A DNA stretch of 64,000 nucleotides from UBA2334 sp964396895 (GTDB lineage: Bacteria; Pseudomonadota; Gammaproteobacteria; Burkholderiales; Burkholderiaceae_C): positions 1-64,000 of the forward strand of contig CAYNGJ010000021.1 of the NCBI GenBank assembly GCA_964396895.1, given 5' to 3'. The notes under the pieces were generated by a model. The model had not been told where the DNA came from. It was given only the letters and a program-made list of their open reading frames with translations, and ran no database searches. This document shows, one piece after another, positions 1 through 8,435 of the stretch (position 1 is its first letter; every line of letters starts with the position of its first letter). The translations under genes were made by a program, and so were the position numbers.

Positions 1-185
1 TGCCGACCAGCGTCGAGCGCGTCATCACCTGGACCGAGCCCGCCGTCAAAGGCGATACCTCCGGCAAGGTGTTGAAGCCCGCCAAGATCGCCACCGGCTT
101 CGAAGTCGCTGTGCCACTGTTCGTGGCCCAGGACGACAAAATCGAAATCGACACCCGCACCGGCGAATACCGCAAGCGCGTGTAA
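1..185 (+). CDS. efp: Elongation factor P, C-terminal part
   Basis: The frame opens at base 3 and runs to TAA at 183-185, giving the last 60 residues of a protein that starts before the window. It reads as the C-terminal OB-fold domain of elongation factor P: a KGDTSG...KPA segment, the hydrophobic VAVPLFV strand, and the ending DTRTGEYRKRV, which is nearly invariant in the family. EF-P binds beside the ribosomal P site and relieves stalling at consecutive prolines. An intrinsic terminator follows within 40 bases, so efp probably ends its own transcript. The only weakness of the call is the missing N-terminus. Confidence 0.95.
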   Translation, partial: PTSVERVITWTEPAVKGDTSGKVLKPAKIATGFEVAVPLFVAQDDKIEIDTRTGEYRKRV

Positions 186-221
186 GCTCCCCGCACCGGC
201 CCACTGCGCCGGGTCGCACAC

Positions 222-244
222 AGGCTCCCTCGGGAGCCTTTTTT
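222..244 (+). terminator. Intrinsic terminator after efp
   Basis: AGGCTCCC at 222-229 and GGGAGCCT at 232-239 form a perfect 8-bp stem with a 2-base loop. The stem runs straight into a run of six T (239-244). It lies 37 bases after the efp stop and just before the next start codon at 259. Confidence 0.9.
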
Positions 245-258
245 CTGGGTGAAAGCCA

Positions 259-1137
259 ATGGAACTGTTGTCCCGCATTTCGGGGGTGATCATCCCGGTG
301 TTTCTGGTCGTGGCCATCGGCTACGGGTATGCCCGCCGCCACCGACCAGACCTGTCCACCTTCAACCGCATTGCGCTGGATGTACTGGCCCCCGTGCTGG
401 TGTACTCCGCCCTGGCGGCACGCGACTTTCACCTGGCGCAGCACACACAGTTGCTGATCGGGGGGGCGGTGCTGATCCTGGGCAGCGGCCTGCTGGCCTG
501 GCCGCTGGCGCGGCTGCTGGGCGCCCAGCCCCGCACCCTGGTGCCAGTGGTCATGTTCAACAACTGCGGCAACATGGGCCTGCCACTGGCCCTGCTGGCC
601 TTTGGAACCGAGCACTTCGGCGCGGCGGTGGCCCTGTTTTCCATCAGCAACCTGTTTCACTTTTCGCTGGGCGCACGCATCACCAGCGCACAAGCCCACA
701 CGCGCGACCTGCTGCTCAGCCCCCTGATGGTGGGCACAGCGCTGGGGTTTGCCAGTGCCCTGACCGATGTGCGCCCGCCAGCGGACATCCTGGCTGGGCT
801 CAAGCTGCTGGGCGATGCCCTGCTGCCCATGATGCTGTTCGCCCTGGGCGTTCGTTTGACCTCGCTCACCCGCCGTGGACTGGCGCTGGGCTTGGCGAGC
901 GCACTGGCGCGGCCACTGATTGGGCTGGCCATCGGGCTGCCCCTGGCCTGGGCGCTGGGGTTGGACGGCGCGGCCCGGGGCCAGTTGCTGCTGTTCGCGG
1001 CACTGCCGCCGGCGGTCATGCAGTTCATGCTGGCCGATCGCTACCACCAGGAGCCCGACAAGGTGGCCGCCATGATCATGCTGGGCAACGCCCTCGCCCT
1101 GTTCTTTGTGCCACTGGCGCTGGCGCTGGGGCTGTAA
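259..1137 (+). CDS. AEC family (auxin efflux carrier-like) permease
   Basis: A 292-residue, very hydrophobic protein with about ten membrane segments, the usual size for AEC carriers. The asparagine/glycine-rich stretch FNNCGNMGLPL at about residues 100-110 is the characteristic broken-helix motif of the family, and the last helix carries the GNALALFF segment. AEC members export or exchange small organic anions such as malate or malonate; the substrate here cannot be read from sequence. The start at 259 (MELLSRISG) begins directly with the first membrane helix. It is preceded by the efp terminator, so the gene should have its own promoter, although only a weak GTGAAAG ribosome site is visible. 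Confidence 0.85.
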   Translation: MELLSRISGVIIPVFLVVAIGYGYARRHRPDLSTFNRIALDVLAPVLVYSALAARDFHLAQHTQLLIGGAVLILGSGLLAWPLARLLGAQPRTLVPVVMFNNCGNMGLPLALLAFGTEHFGAAVALFSISNLFHFSLGARITSAQAHTRDLLLSPLMVGTALGFASALTDVRPPADILAGLKLLGDALLPMMLFALGVRLTSLTRRGLALGLASALARPLIGLAIGLPLAWALGLDGAARGQLLLFAALPPAVMQFMLADRYHQEPDKVAAMIMLGNALALFFVPLALALGL

Positions 1138-1168
1138 GCTAGGGGTCCGACACACCCTTCACCCCACC

Positions 1169-2035
1169 ATGCGCGCCACACAAAACCTCAGCACCGACCG
1201 CCTCGCAGACGCCTGGGCCGAGCTGCAAGCCCACTCCGACACCGGCCGCCCGCTGGAGCCATCCGCCAACCGCCTGGCGTTTGCCGACCCAGAGTTCATG
1301 CTGCGGCGGGAAACCCGGGGCATCCGCCTGCAATTGGAGATGCTCAAACCCGACCTCATCCAGCAGTCGCTGGGCATTCACCACACCGTGGTGGTCTATG
1401 GCAGCGCCCGTTTTGTGTCGGAAGAAGTGGCGCAGCTTGCCCTGGCGGAAGCGGAAGCCAGCGGCGACATCCAGGCCATCGCCAAAGCCAGCACCCAACT
1501 GCGCAATGCCCACTACTACGAACAGGCCCGCGCCTTTGGCCGACTGGTCGCTGGCTACGGCAAGTGTTGTACCCCGGACGACCAAATATTCGTTTGCACG
1601 GGCGGTGGCCCGGGCATCATGGAAGCGGCCAACCGGGGGGCCAGCGAAGCGGGTGCGCTCACGCTGGGGCTGAACATTGCCTTGCCACACGAACAGGGCG
1701 CCAACCCCTGGGTCTCGCCCGAGTTGAGCTTTAAGTTCCACTATTTTGCAATGCGCAAAATGCACTTCATGATGCGCGCCAAGGCCCTGGTGGCCTTCCC
1801 CGGCGGCTTTGGCACGCTGGACGAGCTGTTTGAGGTGATCACCCTGGTGCAGTGCCAGAAGGCCAAGCCCGTGCCCATTTTCTTGTTTGGCACCAACTAT
1901 TGGAAGCGCCTGTTCAATTTTGACGTACTGATTGAGGAAGGCACCATCTCTCCGGAAGACGTGGAGCTGTTCAGCTACGTGGACGACCCGCAGGCCGTGT
2001 GGGATGGCATCCGCTCGTTCTACGGCATGCCCTGA
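1169..2035 (+). CDS. LOG family protein (nucleotide 5'-monophosphate phosphoribohydrolase-like)
   Basis: A 288-residue Rossmann-fold protein of the TIGR00730/LOG type. Both diagnostic motifs are present: GGGPGIMEAANRG at about 145-157 and PGGFGTLDELFE at about 211-222. LOG enzymes cleave cytokinin riboside or other nucleoside 5'-monophosphates into base and ribose 5-phosphate. This longer subgroup, with about 100 extra N-terminal residues, is common in proteobacteria and resembles the PpnN-like nucleosidases more than the short plant type. ATG at 1169 was chosen because the frame upstream overlaps the end of the AEC gene. The true substrate is unknown. Confidence 0.85.
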   Translation: MRATQNLSTDRLADAWAELQAHSDTGRPLEPSANRLAFADPEFMLRRETRGIRLQLEMLKPDLIQQSLGIHHTVVVYGSARFVSEEVAQLALAEAEASGDIQAIAKASTQLRNAHYYEQARAFGRLVAGYGKCCTPDDQIFVCTGGGPGIMEAANRGASEAGALTLGLNIALPHEQGANPWVSPELSFKFHYFAMRKMHFMMRAKALVAFPGGFGTLDELFEVITLVQCQKAKPVPIFLFGTNYWKRLFNFDVLIEEGTISPEDVELFSYVDDPQAVWDGIRSFYGMP

Positions 2036-2090
2036 CGCCGCCCGGCTTTGCCCACACCACACCCGGTGTACACGGGCCCTGCGCCGGAAT

Positions 2091-2128
2091 GCGCTACATT
2101 ACTAACCCATTGGTCAGTAACGTAGCGC
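2091..2128. promoter_or_regulatory. 38-bp palindromic operator abutting the tetR start
   Basis: GCGCTACATTACTAACC (2091-2107) and GGTCAGTAACGTAGCGC (2112-2128) are inverted repeats with 15 of 17 positions paired and a 4-base centre. The right arm ends exactly one base before the ATG at 2129. The inner part, TTACTNACC-N4-GGTNAGTAA, has the form of a TetR/AcrR operator. Its position predicts that bound repressor would block both transcription and leader access for the repressor and pump genes. That is inference from position; the symmetry itself is seen directly. Confidence 0.8.
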
Positions 2129-2827
2129 ATGTCCCCCACAGCCCCCACCCCAGCCGACACCGACGAGGCGCCCCACAAACGGGAGCGTCGCAAGGACGCC
2201 CGCCCCGGCGAGCTGATGGACGCGGCCCTGGACCTGTTCGTGGAAAAGGGCTTTGCCGCCACCCGGGTGGAAGAAGTGGCCCAGCGGGCGGGGGTGTCCA
2301 AAGGCACCCTGTTCCTGTATTTCCCGAGCAAGGTGGACCTGTTCAAAGCGGTGGTGCGTGAAAACATCGCCGGCCGCTTTGCCGAATGGAACACTGCGTT
2401 TGACACCTTTCAAGGCAGCACGTCCGACATGGTGCGCTACTGCATGCAGCAGTGGTGGGAGCGCATCGGGGCCACTCAGGCGTCGGGCATCACCAAGCTG
2501 GTGATGAGTGAGTCCAGCCAATTCCCCGAAATTGCCGAATGCTACCGCCACGAAGTGATTGAGCCAGGCAACGCGCTGATCCGCAAAATTCTGCAGCGCG
2601 GCATCGCTCGGGGCGAATTCCGCCCGCTCGATCTGGACTACGCCATCTACAGCGTCATTGCGCCCATGATCTTCATCATCATGTGGAAGCACGCCATGGG
2701 CCCCTGCTGCGGTCTGTCTGGCCCCACCGCCACGCTGGACCCCAGAGCCTTCATCGCCAACCAGGCCGACGTGCTGCTGCGTGGTCTGGAAAACCCACTT
2801 CCACACTCAAGCCCCTCCCCCCCATGA
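2129..2827 (+). CDS. TetR/AcrR family repressor of the adjacent RND pump
   Basis: A 232-residue protein with an N-terminal TetR DNA-binding domain: VEEVAQRAGVSKGTLFLYFPSKVDLF, at about 47-72, holds the recognition helix and the signature end of the domain. The rest is a variable ligand-binding region, as is normal for the family. Its stop overlaps the next start as ATGA (2824-2827), so it is translationally coupled to the RND adaptor gene and is almost certainly its local repressor. The large palindrome directly upstream is its likely autoregulatory operator. The inducing ligand is unknown. Confidence 0.9.
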   Translation: MSPTAPTPADTDEAPHKRERRKDARPGELMDAALDLFVEKGFAATRVEEVAQRAGVSKGTLFLYFPSKVDLFKAVVRENIAGRFAEWNTAFDTFQGSTSDMVRYCMQQWWERIGATQASGITKLVMSESSQFPEIAECYRHEVIEPGNALIRKILQRGIARGEFRPLDLDYAIYSVIAPMIFIIMWKHAMGPCCGLSGPTATLDPRAFIANQADVLLRGLENPLPHSSPSPP

Positions 2828-4023
2828 ACCCAAAATGGATGAAATGGGCGGCCACCGCCGCCGTGTTTTTGCTGCTGGCTGGCGGTGCGGTCAAGGCCTT
2901 CAAGGCACGGCAGGCCAAGCAAGCCCAGGCCGCCGAGGCGGCTGCCACCCTGCGGGCACCCACCGTGTACGAACTGTCCGCCCAGGACGTGGTGCAGGTG
3001 CGCACCCGCACATTGGTGCAAGGTGTGGCCGTGTCGGGCACTCTGCGCGCCACCCAGACCGCCACGTTGAAGGCCAAAGTGGCCGGTGAACTGCAAGGCC
3101 TGCAGGTGCGCGAAGGCGATGCCGTGCAGGTGGGTCAAACACTGGCGCGCATCGACGCCACCGAGTACCAAGCCCGCGTGCAGCAGGCCGACCAGCAAGC
3201 CCGTGCCGCCGACGCGCAAGTGGCCATCGCCCAACGCCAGCTGGGCAACAACCAGGCCTTGGTGAACCAGGGCTTCATCTCCAAAACCGCACTGGACACC
3301 TCACTGGCCAACCTGGACGCCGCACAGGCCAGCCACCGCGCCGCGCTGGCGGCACTGGACATTGCCCGCAAGTCACTGGCCGACACGGTGGTGCGCAGCC
3401 CCATTGCCGGACAGGTGGCCAGCCGCCTGGTGCAAAACGGTGAACGCGTGGGCGTGGATGCCCGGCTGTTGGAGGTGGTGAACCTCGACACCCTGGAGCT
3501 GGAAGCCGCCGTGCCGCCCGCGGCCGCCGCACTGTTGCGGGTGGGACAGAGCGCGCAACTGAAGGTCGAGGGCCTGCCCCAAACCCTGTCGGCGCGGGTG
3601 GCCCGCATCAGCCCCAGCGCGCAGGCAGCCAGCCGCAGCGTGCTGGTCTACCTGACGCTGCCCACCGCGCCCGGCTTGCGCCAGGGTTTGTTTGTCCAGG
3701 GTGATGTGTGGGTGGGTGAGCGCACGGGGCTGACACTGCCCGCCAGCAGCGTTCGCAACGACAAGCCCGTGCCCTACGTGCAGCAGGTCGTGCCCGGCGA
3801 GTCTGGCGGCCCCGCCCGCATGGCCCATGTGCCGGTCAAGGTCCTGGGCCAAGGCGTGGACAAGGCTGCCTTGGTGGCCACCGACGCAGGTGCGGTGCCC
3901 GAACCACTGGTGCTCACTGAATCAGTAGCTGACAATTCAATCATCACAAGCGTCAGGGCCGGATTTGTTCAAGAAAATACCCTGATCAAGCCACCGACCA
4001 CCTCCTTGGCCGACCGCCCTTGA
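2824..4023 (+). CDS. RND efflux pump periplasmic adaptor subunit (MexA/AcrA type)
   Basis: A 399-residue membrane-fusion protein starting at the ATG that overlaps the tetR stop. Residues about 8-25 form an N-terminal membrane anchor. A biotinyl-lipoyl-like half motif (VAGELQGLQVREGDAVQVGQTLARID), a coiled-coil hairpin rich in Ala/Gln, and a second half motif (SPIAGQVASRLVQNGERV) follow. It would bridge the inner-membrane pump encoded next with the outer-membrane channel at 8436. The last 35 residues lie over an AT-rich dispersed repeat copy (3926-3965), so the C-terminal end may have been altered by that element. No substrate can be inferred. Confidence 0.9.
   Translation: MNPKWMKWAATAAVFLLLAGGAVKAFKARQAKQAQAAEAAATLRAPTVYELSAQDVVQVRTRTLVQGVAVSGTLRATQTATLKAKVAGELQGLQVREGDAVQVGQTLARIDATEYQARVQQADQQARAADAQVAIAQRQLGNNQALVNQGFISKTALDTSLANLDAAQASHRAALAALDIARKSLADTVVRSPIAGQVASRLVQNGERVGVDARLLEVVNLDTLELEAAVPPAAAALLRVGQSAQLKVEGLPQTLSARVARISPSAQAASRSVLVYLTLPTAPGLRQGLFVQGDVWVGERTGLTLPASSVRNDKPVPYVQQVVPGESGGPARMAHVPVKVLGQGVDKAALVATDAGAVPEPLVLTESVADNSIITSVRAGFVQENTLIKPPTTSLADRP
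3926..3965 (+). repeat. Dispersed element copy 1 (TAGCT-N17-AAGCG), inside the adaptor gene
   Basis: TAGCT at 3926-3930, 17 bases, AAGCG at 3948-3952, then AGGGCC and an ATTTGTTCAA-like tail. It shares ATCAGTAGCTGAC and the identical spacing with copy 2 at 10447. The patch is AT-rich against GC-rich surroundings and is read through in frame. Confidence 0.75.
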
Positions 4024-4082
4024 GCCCAGCACGCCCCCGTCGCTGATCCAGACACCACCGCCCCGACCGCCCCCAACACACC

Positions 4083-7000
4083 ATGTGGTTCACCCAGGTT
4101 TCACTGCGCAATCCGGTTTTTGCGACCATGGTCATGCTGGCCTTTGTGGTGATGGGGCTGTTCGCCTTTCAGCGCCTGCAGGTGGACCAGTTCCCCAACA
4201 TCGACTTCCCCGTGGTGGTGGTCACCACCGAATACCCGGGTGCGGCCCCCGAAATTATCGAGACCGAGGTCAGCCAAAAGGTAGAAGAGGCGGTCAACAC
4301 GATTGCCGGCATCAACGCATTGACTTCGCGCAGTTACGAAGGCCAGTCTGTGGTGGTGATCGAGTTTGGCCTGCACATCGAGGGGCGCAAGGCGGCCGAG
4401 GATGTGCGCGAAAAAATCGCCCTGCTCAAGCCCACCCTGCGCACCGAGGTGAAAGAACCCCGCGTGCTGCGCTTTGACCCGGCCAGCCGCGCCATCTGGT
4501 CGGTGGCGGTGCTGCCCGATGCGACCAGCACCGCCACGCCCAACGCGGCCGAGCTGACCCAATGGGCCGAAGAGACCCTGAAAAAGCGGTTGGAAAACGT
4601 GCGCGGTGTGGGTGCGGTCACGCTGGTGGGGGGCACGCGCCGGGCCATCAACATCGAGCTGCGCCCCCGGGCCATGGAAGCCGTGGGCATTTCCGCCGAC
4701 CAGGTGGTGGCCGCCGTGCGCAACGAAAACCAGGACGCCCCACTGGGCACGCTGCGCACCCGCGACCAGGAGCGGGTGGTGCAGGTGCAGGCCCGCATGG
4801 ACAACCCCACCGACTTTGCCCAGGTCATCGTGGCACGGCGGGGCGGCCAGCCGGTGCGCCTGGGCCAGGTGGCCCAGGTGGTGGACGGCACGGTGGAGCA
4901 GGAAAACCTGGCCCTCTACAACGGTGAACGCACCCTGCTGCTGCAGGTGCAGAAAACCCAAGACGAAAACACCATTGCCGTGGTCAACGGGCTGCAAGCC
5001 ACTTTCCAAGAGATGCAGGCCCAGTTGCCCCCCGGTTTTCGGCTGCAGGAGGTGCAGGATGGTTCTCGCCCCATCCGCGTAGGGGTGGCCAACGTGCGCC
5101 AGACGCTGATTGAGGGCGCCATCCTCACGGTGCTGATCGTGTTTTTGTTCCTCAACTCGTGGCGCTCGACCATCATCACCGGCCTGACGCTGCCCATTGC
5201 CCTCATTGGCACCTTCATGGTGATGAACATGTTTGGGTTCACCATCAACATGATCACCCTCATGGCGCTGAGCCTGTGCGTGGGCCTGCTGATCGACGAC
5301 GCCATCGTGGTGCGCGAAAACATCGTGCGCCACCTGCAGATGGGCAAGTCCGCGTTCGATGCGGCCATGGACGGCACCAAGGAAATTGGGCTGGCGGTGC
5401 TGGCCACCACCTTGTCCATCGTGGCGGTGTTCCTGCCCATCGGGTTCATGGACGGCATCATCGGCAAGTTTTTCCATGAGTTTGGCATCACGGTGGCGGC
5501 GGCCATTTTGATTTCCATGTTCGTGAGCTTCACGCTGGACCCCATGCTGTCGTCGGTGTGGCACGACCCCGCCGTGCATGGCCACGGCCAGCCCGCAGGC
5601 CCCCGCCAGGGCTGGTACGACCACAGCATTGGCCGCATCACCGGCTGGATTGACCGCCTGCAAGACGACCTGGCCGATGGCTACCAGCAGGTCTTGGCCT
5701 GGTCGCTGCGTCACCAGTTGGCCACGGTACTCATGGCGGTGGGCGTGTTTGTGGGCAGCGTGGCCATGGTGCCGCTGCTGGGCACCGAATTTGTACCCAA
5801 GGCCGATTTTTCGGAAACCTCTCTCACCTTCCACACACCGGCAGGCTCGTCGCTGGAGGCCACCGAGGCCAAAGCGCGCCAGGTGGAGGCGATTGTTCGC
5901 GACATGCCCGAGGTGCGCTACACCCTGGCCACCATCAACACCGGCAATGCACAAGGCAAAATTTACGCCAACGTCTACATCCGGCTGGTGGACCGCCACC
6001 TGCGCACTGCCAACGCCGACCAGTTGTCCGCCAGGTTGCGCGAGCGCCTGCGCACGGTGGGTGGCATCAACGTCACCCATGTGGGCTTGCTCGATGCCGT
6101 GGGCGGCAACAAGCAGGTGGAGTTTTCCCTGCAAGGCCCCGACCTGCAGGAGCTGGAACGCCTGACACGCCAGGTGATGGAGCGCATCCGCCCCATCACC
6201 GGCCTGGTGGACCTGGACTCGTCCGTCAAACCCAACAAACCCACGGTGGAGCTGCACATGAAGTCCGACGCGGCCTCGGATGTGGGTGTGGGCGTGGCCA
6301 GCATGGCCAGCGCCCTGCGCACCCTGGTGGCTGGCCAGACCGTGGGCAACTGGCGGGCCGCCGACGACCAAACCTACGACGTGATCGTTCGCCTGGGCGC
6401 CATCGACCGCCAGACCCCGCAGGCGCTCGCCCAACTGCCGTTGGTGGTGGGCACCCAGGCCGACGGCAGTGCCCGCGTGGTGCGCGTGGGCCAGGTGGCC
6501 AACGTGGTGGAATCCACCGGCGCCAACCAGATCAACCGCCGCGGCCTGACGCGCGAGGTCTCCATCAACGCCAACGTGTTTGCCCGCACGGCCGGTGAGG
6601 TCTCCAGCGACATTCGGCAGGTGCTCGAATCCACGGCCTTCCCGCCCGGCTACCGTTACCAGTTCGGTGGCTCCACCAAAAACATGCAGGAGTCGTTCGG
6701 CTACGCCGTGTCCGCACTGGCCATGGGGATCATCTTCATTTACATGATCCTGGCCAGCCAGTTCAAAAGCTTTTTGCAGCCACTGGCGCTGATGACCTCG
6801 CTCCCGCTGACCCTGATTGGCGTGGTGCTGGCGCTGATGATGTTCCAGTCCAGCATGAGCATGTTCTCGGTCATCGGCATCATCATGCTCATGGGCCTGG
6901 TCACCAAAAACGCCATTCTGCTGGTGGACTTTGCCATTCGGGCCCGAGAGGGCACCCCCGACCACCCGCCCCTGAACCGCACCGATGCGCTGCTGATGGC

Positions 7001-7268
7001 GGCCAAGGTCAGACTGCGCCCCATCCTCATGACCACACTGGCCATGGTGTTTGGCATGGTGCCCCTGGCGTTTGCGCTGTCAGAGGGTTCCGAGCAACGT
7101 GCCCCCATGGGCCAGGCGGTCATTGGCGGGGTCATCACCTCGTCGCTGCTGACGTTGGTGGTGGTGCCCGTGGTGTATTGCTACATGGATGACCTGGGCC
7201 AGTGGCTGCGCCGCCGGTTTCTGAAAGACCACAGCACCCCGCCGGGCAACACGGGCGCGGCCCAGTAA
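4083..7268 (+). CDS. RND efflux transporter, inner-membrane permease (AcrB/MexB, HAE1 family)
   Basis: A 1061-residue proton-driven multidrug pump of full family length. It opens with the family-typical MWFTQVSLRNPVFATMVMLAF helix. The pair of intramembrane aspartates of TM4 is present in LCVGLLIDDAIVVRENI (about 404-405), as are the duplicated periplasmic porter domains and the second membrane half (GYAVSALAMGIIFIYMILASQFKSF, LMGLVTKNAILLVDF). With the adaptor before it and the TolC-like channel at 8436 it makes a complete tripartite pump under the TetR repressor. The 59-base gap to the adaptor suggests one operon. Confidence 0.95.
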   Translation: MWFTQVSLRNPVFATMVMLAFVVMGLFAFQRLQVDQFPNIDFPVVVVTTEYPGAAPEIIETEVSQKVEEAVNTIAGINALTSRSYEGQSVVVIEFGLHIEGRKAAEDVREKIALLKPTLRTEVKEPRVLRFDPASRAIWSVAVLPDATSTATPNAAELTQWAEETLKKRLENVRGVGAVTLVGGTRRAINIELRPRAMEAVGISADQVVAAVRNENQDAPLGTLRTRDQERVVQVQARMDNPTDFAQVIVARRGGQPVRLGQVAQVVDGTVEQENLALYNGERTLLLQVQKTQDENTIAVVNGLQATFQEMQAQLPPGFRLQEVQDGSRPIRVGVANVRQTLIEGAILTVLIVFLFLNSWRSTIITGLTLPIALIGTFMVMNMFGFTINMITLMALSLCVGLLIDDAIVVRENIVRHLQMGKSAFDAAMDGTKEIGLAVLATTLSIVAVFLPIGFMDGIIGKFFHEFGITVAAAILISMFVSFTLDPMLSSVWHDPAVHGHGQPAGPRQGWYDHSIGRITGWIDRLQDDLADGYQQVLAWSLRHQLATVLMAVGVFVGSVAMVPLLGTEFVPKADFSETSLTFHTPAGSSLEATEAKARQVEAIVRDMPEVRYTLATINTGNAQGKIYANVYIRLVDRHLRTANADQLSARLRERLRTVGGINVTHVGLLDAVGGNKQVEFSLQGPDLQELERLTRQVMERIRPITGLVDLDSSVKPNKPTVELHMKSDAASDVGVGVASMASALRTLVAGQTVGNWRAADDQTYDVIVRLGAIDRQTPQALAQLPLVVGTQADGSARVVRVGQVANVVESTGANQINRRGLTREVSINANVFARTAGEVSSDIRQVLESTAFPPGYRYQFGGSTKNMQESFGYAVSALAMGIIFIYMILASQFKSFLQPLALMTSLPLTLIGVVLALMMFQSSMSMFSVIGIIMLMGLVTKNAILLVDFAIRAREGTPDHPPLNRTDALLMAAKVRLRPILMTTLAMVFGMVPLAFALSEGSEQRAPMGQAVIGGVITSSLLTLVVVPVVYCYMDDLGQWLRRRFLKDHSTPPGNTGAAQ

Positions 7269-7289
7269 AATTGGTGTGAACCAGCAAAC
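7264..7289 (+). promoter_or_regulatory. Possible promoter motif upstream of pcm, shared with 46894
   Basis: AGTAAAATTGGTGTGAACC and the following bases to 7289 match 46894-46920 at nearly every position. TAAAAT could be a -10 box about 40 bases before the pcm start. It overlaps the stop codon of the RND gene, so it may give pcm and the genes after it a separate promoter. Confidence 0.35.
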
Positions 7290-7308
7290 ATACCCACCGG
7301 AGTATAAA

Positions 7309-8022
7309 ATGAGCACAATGCAAGCCGTTCAAACCACCCCAGCGTTCGATGTGGACAAAGCCCGCTTCAACATGATCGAGCAACAGGTTCGTCCCTGGGA
7401 CGTGGCCGACTCCGTCGTGCTGGGTTTGCTCAAAGAGATTCCCCGCGAGGTGTTCACCCCCGAGGCCTACCAGTCCCTGGCCTTTGCCGACCTGGACCTG
7501 CCCCTGTCCAGTCCCGCCGTGGAAGGTGAATGCATGCTGCCCCCCAAGGTCCAGGCCCGCGTGGCACAGGACGTGGCCATGCAACCCAGCGACAAGGTGC
7601 TGCACATTGGCACGGGTTCGGGCTTCATGGCCGCCCTGCTGGGTCGACAAGCGCAGCACGTGCTGAGCCTGGAAATCAACCCCACCCTGGCCAAAACCGC
7701 TGCGGCCAACCTGCAGCGCGCCGGCATCACCAATGTGGACGTGCGCTGTGCCGATGCGGCGGCCCATGACTTCAAGGCCTGCGCCGCCGAAGCCCGCTAC
7801 GACGTGGTGGTGGTCAGTGGCTCCATGGCCGAAGTGCCCCAGGCCTTGCTGCAAATGCTCAAGGTCGGTGGCCGTTTCTTCGCTTTTGTGGGTGACGAGC
7901 CCATCATGCGCGCCACCTTGGTCACCCGCGCCAGCGACACCGCTTTCACCACCGAACAGCCCTGGGACTACGTGGCCCCCCGCATGAAGAACTTTCCCCG
8001 GCCATCGGCCTTCCGCTTCTGA
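7309..8022 (+). CDS. Protein-L-isoaspartate O-methyltransferase-like SAM methyltransferase
   Basis: A 237-residue class I methyltransferase. The SAM-binding glycine loop is VLHIGTGSGFMAALLG at about 96-111, and the N-terminal MIEQQVRPWDVAD segment is typical of the Pcm-like group found beside tolC-type genes in Burkholderiales. Canonical Pcm methylates isoaspartyl residues in aged proteins to start their repair; this divergent group has not been shown to do so as far as I know. ATG 7309 was chosen because CCGGAG lies 7 bases upstream; the earlier GTG lacks such a site. It sits between the pump genes and the TolC gene. Confidence 0.8.
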   Translation: MSTMQAVQTTPAFDVDKARFNMIEQQVRPWDVADSVVLGLLKEIPREVFTPEAYQSLAFADLDLPLSSPAVEGECMLPPKVQARVAQDVAMQPSDKVLHIGTGSGFMAALLGRQAQHVLSLEINPTLAKTAAANLQRAGITNVDVRCADAAAHDFKACAAEARYDVVVVSGSMAEVPQALLQMLKVGGRFFAFVGDEPIMRATLVTRASDTAFTTEQPWDYVAPRMKNFPRPSAFRF

Positions 8023-8035
8023 GGACTCTCGCACC

Positions 8036-8395
8036 ATGATGCAGTTGCAAGTGGGTCAAGTCGCGGACTGGGCCAAACAGATGAGCACCCAGCACCCCGG
8101 GCACACCCCGCTGGTGCTGGACGTGCGCGAAGCCTGGGAACTGCAAACCGCCGCCATCGCCAACGACGTGGCGGCCAATGGTTTTCAGGTGCTCCACATG
8201 CCCATGCGGACCGTGCCTGCCCGCTACCTGGAGCTGGACAAGCACCAACCCGTGGCTTGCCTGTGCCACCACGGCGCACGCAGCATGCAGGTGGCCATGT
8301 TCTTGGAAAACAACGGATTCAGCCAAGTGGTGAACATCCAGGGCGGCATCCATGCCTGGGCCTCCGAGGTGGATGCCCGCGTTCCCCTCTACTGA
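8036..8395 (+). CDS. Rhodanese-domain sulfurtransferase
   Basis: A 119-residue single-domain rhodanese. The active-site loop CHHGARS, with the catalytic cysteine at about residue 77, is followed by a helix (MQVAMFLENNGF) and the conserved NIQGGIHAW segment. Such proteins carry persulfide sulfur on the cysteine and pass it to acceptors such as thiols or cyanide; the physiological partner is unknown. It begins 13 bases after pcm and ends 40 bases before the TolC gene, so it is part of the same run of genes. No signal peptide is seen, so it is cytoplasmic. Confidence 0.88.
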   Translation: MMQLQVGQVADWAKQMSTQHPGHTPLVLDVREAWELQTAAIANDVAANGFQVLHMPMRTVPARYLELDKHQPVACLCHHGARSMQVAMFLENNGFSQVVNIQGGIHAWASEVDARVPLY

Positions 8396-8435
8396 AGCCA
8401 CCGCCCGCCACCCACTCCCCAGCCAGAGACCCGCC

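Noticed and set aside
4101..6965. A 954-residue open frame antisense to the RND permease
   Set aside because: It mirrors a gene with full family motifs; its His/Gly/Gln-rich composition is that of an antisense shadow in GC-rich DNA.
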